Source of the DNA: Riptortus pedestris
Lineage: Eukaryota > Arthropoda > Insecta > Hemiptera > Alydidae
Length of the DNA: 64,000 bases
Assembly: GCA_019009955.1 (NCBI GenBank)
Contig: CM032229.1
Span: 3,910,501-3,974,500 of the forward strand
Reading direction: 5' to 3'
Translations under genes and position numbers: made by a program
In this document: piece by piece, positions 33,633 through 47,300 of the stretch
Layout of the letters: every line of letters begins with the position of its first letter
Numbering within the stretch: position 1 is the first letter of the stretch
The notes under the pieces: model-generated
What the model was told of the DNA's origin: nothing
The model's input: only the letters and a program-made list of their open reading frames with translations
Database searches by the model: none

Positions 33633-34435
33633 AGGATGATCAAAGGGAGAGAAATATATGATAATTATAGCTATACTCCCAGCTGCATAACTGGAAAGCT
33701 GTTCTCTCCGAGAAAAATGGCCTGAAAGACAAATCTGGAAATGCAGAAGGGCGGGAGACCCTCCAAGATCTTGCTACCTCCTCACTACATTCAGTGGTGT
33801 ATAGGCCCATGTTCTCCAGTATCTAACACCTAGTATAAAGTTAGTTAAATATTGTATAATATTATTTTTGAAACTGTTGTAAGATCAAAATAATATAATT
33901 ATGACTTCATTTCACTTCAAGATTTGTGTAAAATTCTAAATATAATAGACTCTAGTATAATCAATAAAAAATGTACTTTTTTAAAATGTGATGTAATTTG
34001 GAACATGAAATTTAAAGATGTCTAGAACAAGGAAACAATCAACATGATCATTTAAAAATTAATTGAGAAATAACTGGTCTGAAAGAGTAAAATTGTGTCA
34101 ATTCAAGCTCATTGTAGTTATAAGTTGTTCTGAAATTCATAACTCAGATAATTATTTTTCCTTCTCCCTTCAGATGACATCAATGCTGAAACACAGAAAA
34201 TATTAGTACTCTTAAGTTTCCGAGAATATCTCAACAGAATTGAGAATTTTGTAAAAGTATTAAGGGTATGAGTATTCTCAATAAGTGCTGTAGTATTTTT
34301 TACTACGACTGACAGATGTAGAGGTTTACATCGAAAAGTTTAAATTCTTCAATATCTTTGCTGATATTGGTTTGTATATATTTTCCAGCCTTGAACATTA
34401 CAAAGATTTTTGTATTCTGACTTCCAGTAGTAAAG
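33633..34435. other. No gene or clear repeat seen
   Basis: AT-rich intergenic sequence. I found no coding frame that resembles a protein and no defined element ends. Confidence 0.5.
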
Positions 34436-34437
34436 TA

Positions 34438-34650
34438 CAGGGTCTTTCAAAAAGAATGAACCGATTTCATTAAGCTATATCTTATTAACAGACAGTAATA
34501 CAAGATTGCAATAAAAACACACATGTATTTAACCGGTGTTGAAGTTTTATGGTGTCATCATCATCATGTTCCATTTCCAGCATCACTTGTATGATGTCTT
34601 CTAGCATTACTGTCTGTAATGAAATCAGTTCATTCTTTTTGAAAGACTTG
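34438..34650. mobile_element. mariner-type MITE, 213 bp
   Basis: The terminal inverted repeats of about 34 bp are CAGGGTCTTTCAAAAAGAAT... and, on the minus strand, CAAGTCTTTCAAAAAGAAT..., flanked by TA at 34436-34437 and 34651-34652. A TA target and CA-starting TIRs with TTTCAAAAAG fit the Tc1/mariner superfamily. Too short to code. Confidence 0.8.
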
Positions 34651-34652
34651 TA

Positions 34653-35310
34653 TAATTTACTAGTTTTTTTTTTTTTTTTTAATGAGAATTTAGAAATTCT
34701 AATAAATCCTAAATAAATTCTAATAAACCTAATGTTCTAATAAACATAGAATAACTGTGTAAAGAAAAAAAATGTTAAGAAAACCATAATATATCTATTT
34801 AACTTATGTATTTTCTTTGCCTTTACATTTAATAAAAATTAAATAATAATTGCTGAGTACATGACTAGCTGTGAATAGTCTATAGGATGGATGGATTATG
34901 GGACTAGGCTGATGAAAAACTGGCAAATACTGTAAAACGAATTGTGTTTATTACTAAAAGTTTCCATTGTTATTCAGTTTAGTAATCAGTAAGTTGTAAA
35001 GGTAGAGATTTGTGGAGGACTACATAGTAAAAATGAGCACATAGTCCTACAACTCATTAGCTTAAGTAGGCTTTCATCAAGTGGTCGAATGTACAGCAAT
35101 ACGCACACTTTTTACAAGAGTATCAGTTCTTCACCAATCAAAATCCATCCATTACTGAACAAAAATAATAAAATTACAAACTTTTTACTCTGATAATTGT
35201 TTTTTTATTAATAAATAAATTGACAGCTGTATAATTTAATTCGCTACTTTTAAGTGATTTGCATATAAGTAATTATTGTTTATTTTATAGTGAAAATTCA
35301 TGAATCATAA
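34653..35310. other. No gene seen
   Basis: AT-rich stretch with a T run at about 34662-34680. Nothing recognisable. Confidence 0.5.
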
Positions 35311-36656
35311 TCTATATATATATAAAATTGTAACCTCTGTCTGTACATTGATTTTTTTCTCAAAATTTCACGATAACTTTTCGTTTCACATGTCATAGAC
35401 ACCATAACTGCATTTTGTTTCTTTCGTGTATGTTTGTTTGTTTGTTACCTTTTCACGCATAAACGGCTGAACCGAATTTTATGAAACTTGGTATGTATAT
35501 TACTACTAGCCCAACTTAGACTTTAGGCTATACTAATATTCTCTAAGACGAACAGGAGTGGGGGTTATAAGGGAGGCCTAAAATTAAAAATAGCGGTATT
35601 TCGTTTCCTATCGGTTTTTCGTCAAATATGAACATAACAAAAGTTGTTTATTTTGTTATTTAGAGTAGCTTTTGTTATATACACTTTTTTCGTATACTGA
35701 CTTATAATCGAGATATACGCTAAAACCTATAGCGGAAGTGAACAATTTTATTTGGGACAAAAGACCCAACCGAAATAAATAAAACTCGGTATATGTATTA
35801 GCACTAAAGCTTTCATTATAACAAGCCATACCAACATTTCTAGGGATGGGCAGGAGTGGGGGTTATGAGGGAAGCCAGAAATTAAAAATGGCGATATTTC
35901 GTTTCCTATTGGGTTTTCGGCAAATATGAACATAACAAAAGTTGTTTATTTTGTAATTTAGAGTAACTTTTGTTATATACACTTTTTTCTTATACCGAAT
36001 TATAAACGAGGTATACACTATAAACTAAAGCGGGAGTAAACTATTTCATTGGGCGCTAACAATTAGACCGAACTTAACAAAACTCGATATGTCAATTAGC
36101 ATTAATTCTTCCATGATTATAAGCTACATTAAAATTTTTAGGGTCGAAAGGGAGGCCTGAAATAAAAATTCGCGATATTTCATTGTCTATTTGTTTTTCG
36201 ACAAACATGCAAATTACAAAAGTTGTTTACTTTGTTATTTAGAATAACTTTTGTTTTATAAATTTCTCCAGGAACAATGTGTGGAGCAAGTAATTTGCGT
36301 AGAAATATTGATATGCTAAAGAATTCATTCTCATTTGAACTATGAACCTCACCTGGAAAAAATAATTCAAATCTATGTTAATATTTTGTTTTTTAATAAC
36401 TGAAATCTATGCATAATGCACAGGAGACGGGAAATATGACAATATAACAAAATATGAAATATGACAATTTGGAGGACAGTGAAGACTTATATAAAAAATT
36501 AATTTTATTATTAACAAATGCCAACAACGGGTATTAACCCTAAACACTGGGACGGGTAAATGTCAAAATATTCTGCAAAGTAAAGTTTTGCCAAAAAAAT
36601 ACCATCACCATTCAGCCTCAAATGAATTCCCGGGCGAAGCCGGGTATCTGAGCTAG
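35311..36656 (+). mobile_element. Non-autonomous Helitron, complete ends
   Basis: It starts TCTATATATATATAAAATTG at 35311 after A, and ends with the hairpin CCCGGGCGAAGCCGGG (36629-36644), an 8-nt spacer and CTAG at 36656 before T. A|TC...CTRR|T with a 3' hairpin is the defining Helitron structure. Inside are three imperfect ~300-bp direct repeats (marker AAAGTTGTTTATTTTG near 35640, 35940 and 36220). There is no Rep/helicase, so it needs an autonomous partner elsewhere in the genome. Confidence 0.92.
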
Positions 36657-36799
36657 TTAAGACTATTATAATACCATAAATATAATATATACATTTTTTA
36701 AATGATGAAGTTACATAATGAATTATAGAATATGGAATAAATAAAAATGGGAAATGAAGAAAAGCCAAAAAAAATATTTTCACCTTAAAAGTATCAGGA

Positions 36800-39694
36800 G
36801 GGTCATTCCACATCAAATCAACCACAAAAAAATGATTTTGACACCCATCCGTTCAGATTTTGTTGAAACTTATTTTAGGTGTTCTATTTATTGATATGAG
36901 AAACCATACCAATTTTTTTTTTATATATCTTTAACGGTTTGGATTTTATGGCCTCTTAAAGTTTTGAGATTTTCGTGTTTTCTATCAATTAGGAACAATA
37001 AAATAAATTTGTTTTTAATTCAAAAATAATTTATAACTTTCTTATCTAGAAACCAATTTTGATGAATTTTTTTGTATGTATTCATAAATATCTTTAAAAA
37101 CAATAGAAAAATAAACGAAGGTACCAAGTAATTATTTGTGGCCATCAAAAATTTACAAAGTTTCAATTTTAGTTTTTTAGAAAGCAAATATATAGTTTCA
37201 CGTTAAATTGAATATCTCGAAAGGGATAAGGATAATCATGGAAATCTTTTTTTGTTTTGGTTCTAAGACATGTGATCTACCACATAAAGCAATAAAATGA
37301 ATGGTTATTTGACTCCTTCATTGTTTATTCCAAGTTTAAAAATAAAAATTTATAAATTTGTATGAGTTAAAAGAAAATTATAAATAAAGGTAACTATAAA
37401 GATAGTTTACGTTTTTTCTACATTAAATACTGTTTTCATTATTGTATACACAAGTTAAATGTGTTTTACACTTCTTACCCCTAAAATGGTTATTTTGGTC
37501 AATGTTCTTTACAATTGTAAAATATCGTTTAATTTTGGTTCAACACTTGAATACATTGTTGAGAAAACTGTTATGCTCTTTTTTTCATTGTTTTTGGAGA
37601 TTCCACAGTCATAATAATATGAGGACAGGGTACAGCACATATATCCTCCTTAATAGACCAAGAAAATGATACTGAAGGTCCATGGGGATGAAGGAACAGT
37701 ACTGTGACATCTTGTTCTTCGGTGTTCACCTCCTCACCATGACAAAGCACCATAATCTGTCATATACACAAGCAATAAAACATCCTCGGCTAAAATTTTT
37801 CAATGTTACTTGACACATTGGTTGATTCTTCAGTAAATTAAAAGTGAGGGCTGCTTTTTCATCCATGGCAATTCTTCGAGCCTCAATGGTTCCCGAGTCA
37901 TCTATTGGCTGAAAGTTGTGAAATTGTACTTTCACTGAAGTAATGAACTTCTTTTGTGTGGGCGATTTTCTTTCAAAATGGCAATCACAGATTTTTGGAT
38001 TTCCTACACCATTGTGTTTGAGGTCATCATATATAAAGCAAAGGGGTAAAACACGATCCGAGTTAATCTTTTCCTCTGGCAAATCAATTCCAAGAACTGT
38101 TTAAATTTTAGATTTTACTTGTTCACTGACCCTTTTAAACTTGTCTTTGCCACATCTGCTTTGTTCACCAACTGCATGAAGCTTCATTGGTGAACAACCA
38201 ATTTCATGAAAGGAAGAATTGAGTTCATCAATTGCAATTTTCTTTTGCGCTTGGTGGTGCTCGTCAGGACATATTCCTGTATCTGCATTTTCTTTATGGT
38301 GATTGTCATCATTACTTGAATCATCAATTCAGTTTTTCAGAGCACATTCCGACAAAATGCACACAGTTTTTGCCCTGGTTTTACCCTGTATTTCTTTGAT
38401 AAGATTGTTCTGCTTTGTTCTAAATTTACAGTACAAAGTGTCTTTTTAATTGAAGTTTTATGCTTTTTAAAAAGATCACAACCTAATTTTAGTAAAGATT
38501 CATATTTCTTTAAATACACACTTTCATGATGGAGGCAGATGGTTTTTAAGTCGTTGGATTCTGTTCTTAATTGTAAAAGATTTGTCATTTTCGGAAAAAT
38601 GTTCAATATTTTGTAATGATTTTTCTCTGGCATAATGTATCAACTTTGAGTAGTTTCCCCCCACACTGCATTTCTCTTCCATTTAGAAAAAAAATACTTT
38701 TCATGAATTATTTGAAAATATTCACTAAATAATTTTTTAACCAGATAAAACAACAACACTGATACACTGAATTTAAAGATATTATAACAAAATACTAAAT
38801 AAATATAATAAAAAAATATAATACAGTAAAAAGACTTTTATGTATAGCTCAATAAAATTATGCACCTTACACTCACAGTGTACTTGTACAGAAATGAAAT
38901 TTTCATGCCTGAACAAGTCAGTGAGTCGGTTCAGGATGAGATTTTTCTTGTTACAACTTGATTTATTTTTACATTGTACAACTGCAGAGTTTTATGAATT
39001 GTTTTAAAATTAACTTTAAGTACTTGACAACATACATTTTAGACTGATGAATCATATAATGTAAACAGTATTTAATTAAAAACAAACTTATGTAATGTAA
39101 TTATCTTCTTAGTTACCTTTACTTATCATTTTCTTTTAACTCATACAAATTTCTAAATTTTTCTAAATATTTATTTTTAAACTTGGAATAAACAATGAAG
39201 GAGTCAAATAACCATTCATTTTATTGCTTTATGTGGTAGATCGCATGTCTTAGAACCAAAACAAAAAAAAGATTTCCATAATTATCCTTATCCCTTTCGA
39301 GATGTTCAATTTAACGTAAAACTATATATTTGCTTTCTAAAAAACTAAAATTTTTTTCTGGCCACAAATACTTACTTGGTACCTTTGTTTATTTTTGTAT
39401 TGTTTTTGAAGATATGCATGAATACATACAAAAAAAATCATCTAAATTGGTTTGTAAATAAGAAAGTTATAAATTATTTTTGAATTGAAAACAAATTAAT
39501 GGTGCTGTTCCCTATCGATGAAATACATGAAAATATCAAAACTTTAAGAGGCCATAAAATTCAAACCGTTAAAGATAGATAAAAAAAAAATTGGCATGGT
39601 TTCTCACATCAATGAATAGAACACCCAAAATAAAATTCATCAAAATCTGAAATGATGGGTGTCATGGTGTGGTTGAATTGACGTGGAATGACCC
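36800..39694. mobile_element. DNA transposon with ~640-bp TIRs and AGGA duplications
   Basis: The left end starts GGGTCATTCCACATCAAATC. The right end, on the minus strand, starts GGGTCATTCCACGTCAATTC. The inverted arms match imperfectly over about 640 bp (36800-37440 and 39058-39694). AGGA flanks both sides (36796-36799, 39695-39698). Between the arms are minus-strand remnants of a protein gene. The 4-bp duplication and very long TIRs could fit Sola-like groups, but I cannot assign the superfamily. Confidence 0.8.
37535..38633 (-). pseudogene. Degenerate protein gene of the long-TIR element
   Basis: The N-terminal piece (38633-38337) has CLHHESVYLKKYESL, GCDLFKKHKTSIKK and PGQKLCAFC, a His/Cys-rich motif. 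After broken frames, a piece at 38082-37726 has IACVYDRLWCF, and the next frame gives DVTVLFLHPHGPSVSF and KEDICAVP. From memory these blocks occur together in larger arthropod TE-type proteins. Here the middle (the presumed catalytic part) is largely missing and at least two frame breaks exist near 38335 and 37740, so it is a deletion derivative. Function is not inferred. Confidence 0.55.
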
Positions 39695-39698
39695 AGGA

Positions 39699-40989
39699 GT
39701 AAATTCCTCCAAACCATGCAAAAAACCTCATGGCACTTAAACAATTTGTGCTCTATTTTTATAGTTGACACAGCCAATGTATTTTTGATGAAATGTCCCT
39801 ATTGTTAACATCATAAAAGAAACAATGTGAATTTCTAACAATTTTTATAATTGTGAAAGTAGTATGAGACCCATACCACTGATGGCTGCAAGTAAATGTA
39901 ATGAGTTAAATTTTTGTATGAACATAGTCCATTCCAGTTTTAGTGAAAATGAAGTCTAAGATCTATGATGTATCTCAGAGCTGAAATACTACTTTTATGA
40001 TTTTGCTTACGTCTACTTTCAAACATTAAATTTTAATGTAATTCTATTGCAGAAATTTGTGCAATTGACAAGAGAATGTGATAAAAAAAATTGTATTAAA
40101 ATAATATAACATAATGTTATGTAATGAAGTAATGGAAACATCTATTATTTTATTATCTATAACATTAGTTTTGAGGGATGACAATTTCACACCATCCAAT
40201 TAATAATAAAATAAAGTCCTCCTAAATTCACAAAATAAATATTAGTCTTCTTTTCATTTAAATAAAATAAAGTGAAAGAGCTAGTAAAGCATTAAGTGAA
40301 TTAGTCAAGAAACAAAACATGGTTTGATGAGTTGTACTTGATACATTCAGGGGATAAACCCCAAATGGTGAAATCCCATAGATGTTTTTTTCTTTTAATT
40401 ATTAATCTCACCTAATCACTGTTTATAATTATATTTTTTGTTTTAAACATAAAACCTTAAAGCTGCCTTGGGGGGGGGGGGAGGGAGAATCCAGAATTAA
40501 GACTTTAAATTGTACACAAGTAACAAAAGAATTTTCTGACAAAGCAATAATTTCCCAAAATGAAATTACAACTTTCAATAATACCGTAAGAGCTTAGAAG
40601 TAAAAATGAATTAACTCGAATAATTAATTTTTTAGATAGAAACAATATTGTGTAAGACAGTTGGAAAAACAAGTTCAGTTTAAATTATTTGATAATGGTT
40701 AAAAATTTACATTACGACGTTCAACTCTTTGAAGTTCCCCCCACCGCTTGATAAAAACAGACTTTTTATCTTTGGAAAAACTATTCATGTTGCATTTATT
40801 TACATAAATCCTCTTATAAATTTGATCTACTTTTTAAAAAAATAAATTGCTCCATCGTGAATTATTTTTGTTTTGATGAATCTGTTTTACAAAAATTTTA
40901 ATAATTATTATATCTAAATTAATTAAAGTAATATTTGTTACTCTCATGTACATCAGATGTTTAAAATATTTTTAATGATTTTAAACTGT
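39699..40989. other. Intergenic, no gene seen
   Basis: AT-rich sequence with a G run at about 40471-40483. No protein-like frame, RNA gene or defined repeat. Confidence 0.5.
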
Positions 40990-41343
40990 TTTATTTTTCT
41001 CTAGTGAGGTTGTTTTTATTGAAAATACTAATTTGAAGAGTAATATTGTTGGTTGTATTGTGAAGGCAGTAAGTGTAGTGGTATTATTTGTGAAGAGCAA
41101 GTGCCGGAGAGTGCGGGGCTGGGGCTGTGTGTTTAGCTGTTGGCAGCGCCATATTGATTGTCAATTTCTCTCAGCTCCCAGCTACAGTCTCTGCTCAGCT
41201 CTTAACTATTTTACAGCTCACTCATAGCTCTCTCGCTCTCTCTTACTCTCCTCGTTTAACTACAAATACGCCGCCTTCTCACTTTCTAGGATTGTCGGAG
41301 ATCTTAGTGTTTGCTCCAAGTCTCGCTCCGCTCGGGGGAAAAA
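40990..41343 (+). promoter_or_regulatory. Akirin 5' region (promoter/5' UTR)
   Basis: The sequence directly upstream of the Akirin ATG becomes markedly more GC-rich (GTGCCGGAGAGTGCGGGG), then holds GCGCCATATTG and a long CT-rich stretch (CTCTCGCTCTCTCTTACTCT), typical of a TATA-less housekeeping promoter and 5' leader. The transcription start cannot be fixed. Open frames overlapping the ATG in other frames are not judged coding. Confidence 0.5.
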
Positions 41344-44300
41344 ATGGCTTGCGCTACTCTCAAAAGGTCTCTGGATTTCGACCCAGTTCACATCCACGGG
41401 AGGCCTTCAAAAAGGCAGAGATGTATTCCAATGAATATATCTCCTTCGAGCTCCCCTCCTGCTTCTTCTAGAAATGAAGGAAGCCCGTCTCCGTTTCAAG
41501 AATTGTGTCCAAAGATGACCCCAGGTATAATTACTTATGTACCATATTATTGCAACACTTAACATTTGCTCGTTTTTTTTACTATTATTTTACATTTAAA
41601 TTTTATTTCTAAAGGCACTATTGTTCTTCTACTATCCGTTATTATTTATACGGTTTTTTTTTTTTGCAATAGTTCCACACTTCAGTTTTGTTGACACTTT
41701 TGATTTATGAAGTTTTATATGGCTACACAAAAAAAATAAAACAACTTATCTTTCGACATTCTCATCTATTTGATAATACTGAACTGCAATTTCATTAGTA
41801 TTCTGAATACAATGGTATTATCTACTGAATAAACAATGGACTTGCATGCAGTCTGAACAATTACAGGTTTTCATTTGAACATTTTGAAATTAAAATCCAA
41901 GACTGGCTACCTTACTTAGGGTTACAAATATATTGGACATTATTAAATCAAATTTACATTTCTAAAGCAGCTATCTGGAAACATTAGTCATCGTTAGATA
42001 GCATTTGATTATTCATGGCTTTTTTGGTGTATCCTGTTTGGCACTATTTTTACAATTTTAAAGGACTTATAACCTTCTATTTTTTAAAAATTCCACTCTT
42101 TTGAAGCATTATTTCACATGTTTCATATTATGTTTACTTTTTAATGGTGTCAGCATTAACAGACTATTTCTATTATCTTAAATTTTTTTTTAATTTTCAT
42201 TTACTGATGAGAATATATTTTCAGCTGATCAGTATACCTTTTTACTTAGAGAATTACCAATTAACAATAATTCTGAATTTAATTGATCATATTTGTCTTT
42301 GATAATAATTAATTGGTCCGCATATTTATTATTTCAATTTTAATTATAATTAGGAATTCATATTTGAGTTAAAACAAGTCTATATATTTTTAAAAATTTT
42401 GTCTTAGAAATTAATTTGTTCATATATTTATTATTTCATTTTTATTAATAAAAATTAGAATTTTATATTCAAGTTAGAACAAATCCAAATATGGATATAA
42501 TTGGCTTTCGTTTTTGCTTAATTTTGAATTTCTTATAAATTTCTCTGCTGTACAGTTTTACAGTTACTTGAAATAGTATTTTATCAAACTCGTAGTTAAT
42601 CATTTGATCTGTAAGAAGATTAGTAATTTAGGAGCTTAAAATTATTTTCCTAATACTTTAGTATTATTATTAATTAACAATAACATTCACTTAGTGTTAA
42701 CTATAGCTAATCGATTTACCTGCAGGTGACTGCTCTTATCCAGTCAGTGTACTGCTAGGGATTTCATTTAGCAAGTTTGTCACTGAACCAATTCCTATTG
42801 CCCACACAATTACTATTCCCCTTGCCTTTTATGTCGTTTTTTTTTTTTTTTTTTATAAAATTAATAATTCTTGGATATTGGTTTATGTATTATTACAATG
42901 TTTAAAACCTCCAACCCTGTTCTATCAGAAACATCTAGAGGCATTTTGGACCAAAGTTAATCCTTTAAACAGGTAGTCCTAATTTCTAACGGAGCTATAA
43001 GGGATTCCATTTTGAAAAAACAAAACATGTTTTTGATCCCTGTTATTAATTCATTATTTGTTGTTACTTTACTTGAGACATATTTAGTTTGAGGAGAATT
43101 AGTAGTCCATGTTGAACTTGGAGAAAGAGAAGTTTAGTTTGGCATAAACTCAGTAGTCAGTCGTATAACTGTATAATATCCTTATACAAACATTAAGTGG
43201 TGTGATGTTAATAAAGTTACGTTGATGTTATGCTGTTGTGGGTCACAAAATTTCTCCAGAATATCATGTGCTTGGAATCAAATGTTGCAACCTGACAAAG
43301 GCCTTTGTTAAGAATGCTCAGATTATTTTGTGTATTGTTTGAATTCGATGGGGTATTTGTGTATCTAGCCAATTGATGTGTATTACAAACATGTAATTAT
43401 CTTGCATAATTTTTATGACCCTAAATATTTTCAGCATTACACCTCAACTTTATTAAAAATCATTGAATGCTCGTATAAAGATTCTAGCCAAAGTAAAAGG
43501 TTTCGCTCGGAATTGGTGTGGAATGAAGATGATATTTTTCTTTGCAAGACTTTAATATGCGTGAAAAGGTAGTAAACAGGCACCAAAGCCATAAATTGTT
43601 AATATCGTTTCAATTCCATGTGAAATGAAAAAAGTATTGTGAAATTTTGAAAACAAAAATCACAACAAAATCAATGTACAGACAGGTGTTAAATTTATAT
43701 ATATGCACAGACACACGCATACACATACAGATTACTGAGAAAGACATTGACCACAGTTATGGGACTTTGGGTATATGGCAAACTGTAAATGGGTTATCTT
43801 TTCATTTTCGGAGTTTAATTAGAACAACACGTTATCCTCAGTCAGCCAATATACTACAAGAAACATTGGCTACATATTTAGGTGCCCCAAAAAAATATTT
43901 TTACAACGCTCTTTCAATCCCTGGAATCTCACTTTATATTTTATTTAGTGATGGTTGAGGTTAAGAGTTGCATTTGTATGTATTCCCATCTACTGAAAAA
44001 AGTGTGCCATTAAGTCAACACTGAATAAAGAAGTAGCAATGGAGGAGTACAAGTTTAACACTTTTAACTCCCTTGACAATGTGTGGCAGGCCTTTGCCTT
44101 TCATGTTTTGTTGAGTCGATGATTTTTTTTATTTTATATTGGCTTGAGAAGTTCGTCCATGCAATTACTCTTCTCACGTTTACAAAAAATTTGAAATCAT
44201 TATCTAGGAGGGAGGTTACTTTCGTTTATTTGGTTTATTATGCTATTTATTAGAGCTCGCTTTATGCTACAATGGCTAATAAGGACGAATTGTTTATAGG

Positions 44301-47300
44301 TTGTGTCAACTCCTTTTCTGTCCAGAATGAGGATTTTATTTAATGAGTTTGTCACTAAAAAAATTCATACTGCCCAGGAGGGAATCAGACCCACCACTCT
44401 AGTTTATAATTGGTAAATGTAATCGACTCCTGAAACACCATTAAACTTAATGGAAATCTTTAATTAAGTATAAAGATGAAATTGACTCATCTCAAATCAA
44501 GATTCAATGGATGTCGCATGTTAATGTTTAAATTTGATTTATTAGCCTCATCACATTATTATGACATGTATATGCTTATGTTCCATTTATAATTTTGCTT
44601 AAAATACCATCTGCTTGTGCTTCATCTTTTCCCTATTTCATTTTTTGACTGAGTTCTGGACAGCAGTCTTTCTTCTTTTCATTTCTTTATTTGTTTCCAT
44701 TTCATCCATACATATACTTACTCTCAGATAGTTCTTTAAGATGTCGTATTTCAGTTAAAGACTTCGACTGTAAATTGAACTAAATCAATGGGTCAAACAT
44801 TTGAATAAAATATACTTTCTTCATTAAAACAGTGCTTTAAAACATAAAATAATTTTGATTTTGAGAATATTAAGATTTTAGGGAAAGAACAATGAATATT
44901 TAAGAGAAGTCAGTGTACATTAAAATATTAATTAATATATTGTTTTACCAAATTAATAAAATGTTCAAATTTATATTAGAAACAGGCAGGTAGTTTTTAA
45001 TAATTTGTTAGGGGCTCAGGTTGGTCATGTGAGTTAAAGTTGGGTGTAATCTCACATGGTAAACCTAGAGTGGCAAGTTCGATCCCGCCTCGGCAAATAG
45101 GGATTTATTTAGTGATGAATTCATTAGTCCCACCCTGACTAGAAAAGTGTGGTAACCTGTAGATAACCTGTCCCATTGGCCATAGTAGCACAAAATAAAT
45201 GTTTATAAATAATAATAATTTGTTGAGTACATTTCCTCTGGAATAATTCAATATTTATAGAAAAAAGCAGCTGTTAGATACCAGTTGACTGTGTTTGTGG
45301 TCATTATTTTTAGTTAGTATTCACTTGAACATCTAACCAAAAGGCCAAATAGTAAAGCGTATAAATGTATTTTATGGTATGCCAAAGTTGTGTTCTTGAG
45401 ATGGCAATCTACGAGGCGTGAAACACATAGTGAGAGGAAAAATTATTGTTTTTATTTGTATACCTTTGACCAAAAAAAATAAAATAAAATGTGGGTATAA
45501 CACGTTGCCTATGGTCTTGATTTCTGACTATTTACAAATGCACCACATTATATTTCAAGAAATCAAAATTTTGTAATTTGTGAAAATTAGTCATAAAAAC
45601 AAAATATCTTATGACTGCACTTCCCTACAAAATAATGGTAAACAAAGCTTTGGTTAGTCTGACTGCGCAGGGGAGGGAGGGTATGTAATGAGAAGGCTGC
45701 TTCTACTGGTCACTATTAAGTGTAAAAAAAAACAAATGACTGGGTAAATCAACCAGTGCTACATTATTAAATAAAATATACCTGTACTGTATAGGAGGAG
45801 AAATTTACCCCCTAAGCTTTTTATTTCACTAATAGATAGTACAGATTATTTAAATTCTTTTCACAAACTGATTTGCAATATGAGAAAAATACACTAGGAG
45901 GGTCTCGAAAATGGCAAGGCTTTGCACGATGCCAATTGAGGTGTTACATCTCGCATATATTTTTGAAACATTTCATACATTATCTTATATCACTGACAAA
46001 ACATATTTGTTTGTCAATTTCACTCTTTATTTATTAAAATAGAAACAAACTAATTTTTTATTTAGTAATTGCTAGGGGCTCAGGTTAGCCGTGTGAGTTA
46101 AAGCTTTGGTCTTAATCTCACATGGTAAACCTAGAGTGGAGAGTTCGATTCCCACCTGTACAAATAGGAATTTATTTAGTGTGACGAACTCACGAAATAA
46201 AATCCTTAGTCCCACCCTGGTTAAAAAAGGGTGGTAACCAGTAAATAACCCATCCTCGTTGGCCATAGAAAAAAAGTGGATGTTAATAAATAATATTATT
46301 AGTTCCATTCATTTAGAGTTACCATACCGAATACCATCCTTCATGTACAGATGCTTGCAAATGTTAAATATTATACAAATTTGATAAAAAAGGATGGATG
46401 GAATAATGAATTGTCAAAATTAACTACTTTTGTAATTTCCAGAAACATGGAATTGTTGACAAATAAAATAATACGATTTTGACTGACAACATACACAAGG
46501 AAATAAAATTCAGGCTTTAATAAATCTGTTGGTGGGCACCTTATGACTTCCTTGTTATTCCTTTTGTATCAAATAAACCAAATATTCGCTTGCTCTTCAT
46601 TTAAAATGATTTTATTTGAAAGTCATAGATGATATCTACATTCCAATGCCTCGGATTGAAAATGTAATAGAACAATTTATAGGTCTTACCAAGCTAAAAG
46701 TCCTTCACGCAGGGCTGCGTAAACTAAGCAGACTGAATCAGAATAATTTTTATCTCATTCAAATTTTAGTAATCCAAGAACAAAAGGAGGGGGGAGGGGG
46801 TCAACAGAACATATTTTCAAAAAATCTGAGTAATTTAGATTTTGGTAATCCAAGAACAAAAGAAGGGGGGGGGGGTATTATATATACCTTTCTTGGACAA
46901 AACTATAATTTGAATGTATTAAATGGATTATTTAGTACTTCCATTATTTAGTATTTGTATTCCAATGGTAAACAATTATTATATCAATTAGTTTCTGGAT
47001 AACAGCAATTCTATTCCTAAATTGGTCTAAATACTTATAACTCGAGTAAAACAAATGAATGACAGCACTTTTACTTTCATGATACAGGGCATTTGTGTTA
47101 TTGGTGAATATGATGGCGGTGATTTTGTGTCCAACCATCTACTCTTCACTCACTTATCTTTCTACATGATTGTCTATGTTTTCTCATTATATCTCCTTCC
47201 CCTGGTGTCACTATTTATATGTACCTGCTTGATATAAGAGTTTCTGAATAATATTTGTGAATATATCTCCTTAAAGCTCAAAATCCCCCTGCTTCTTAAT

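Noticed and set aside
41127..41471. 114-residue open frame overlapping the Akirin start
   Set aside because: It is in a different frame from Akirin, overlaps conserved Akirin codons and resembles no protein. At most it reflects upstream ATGs in the leader.
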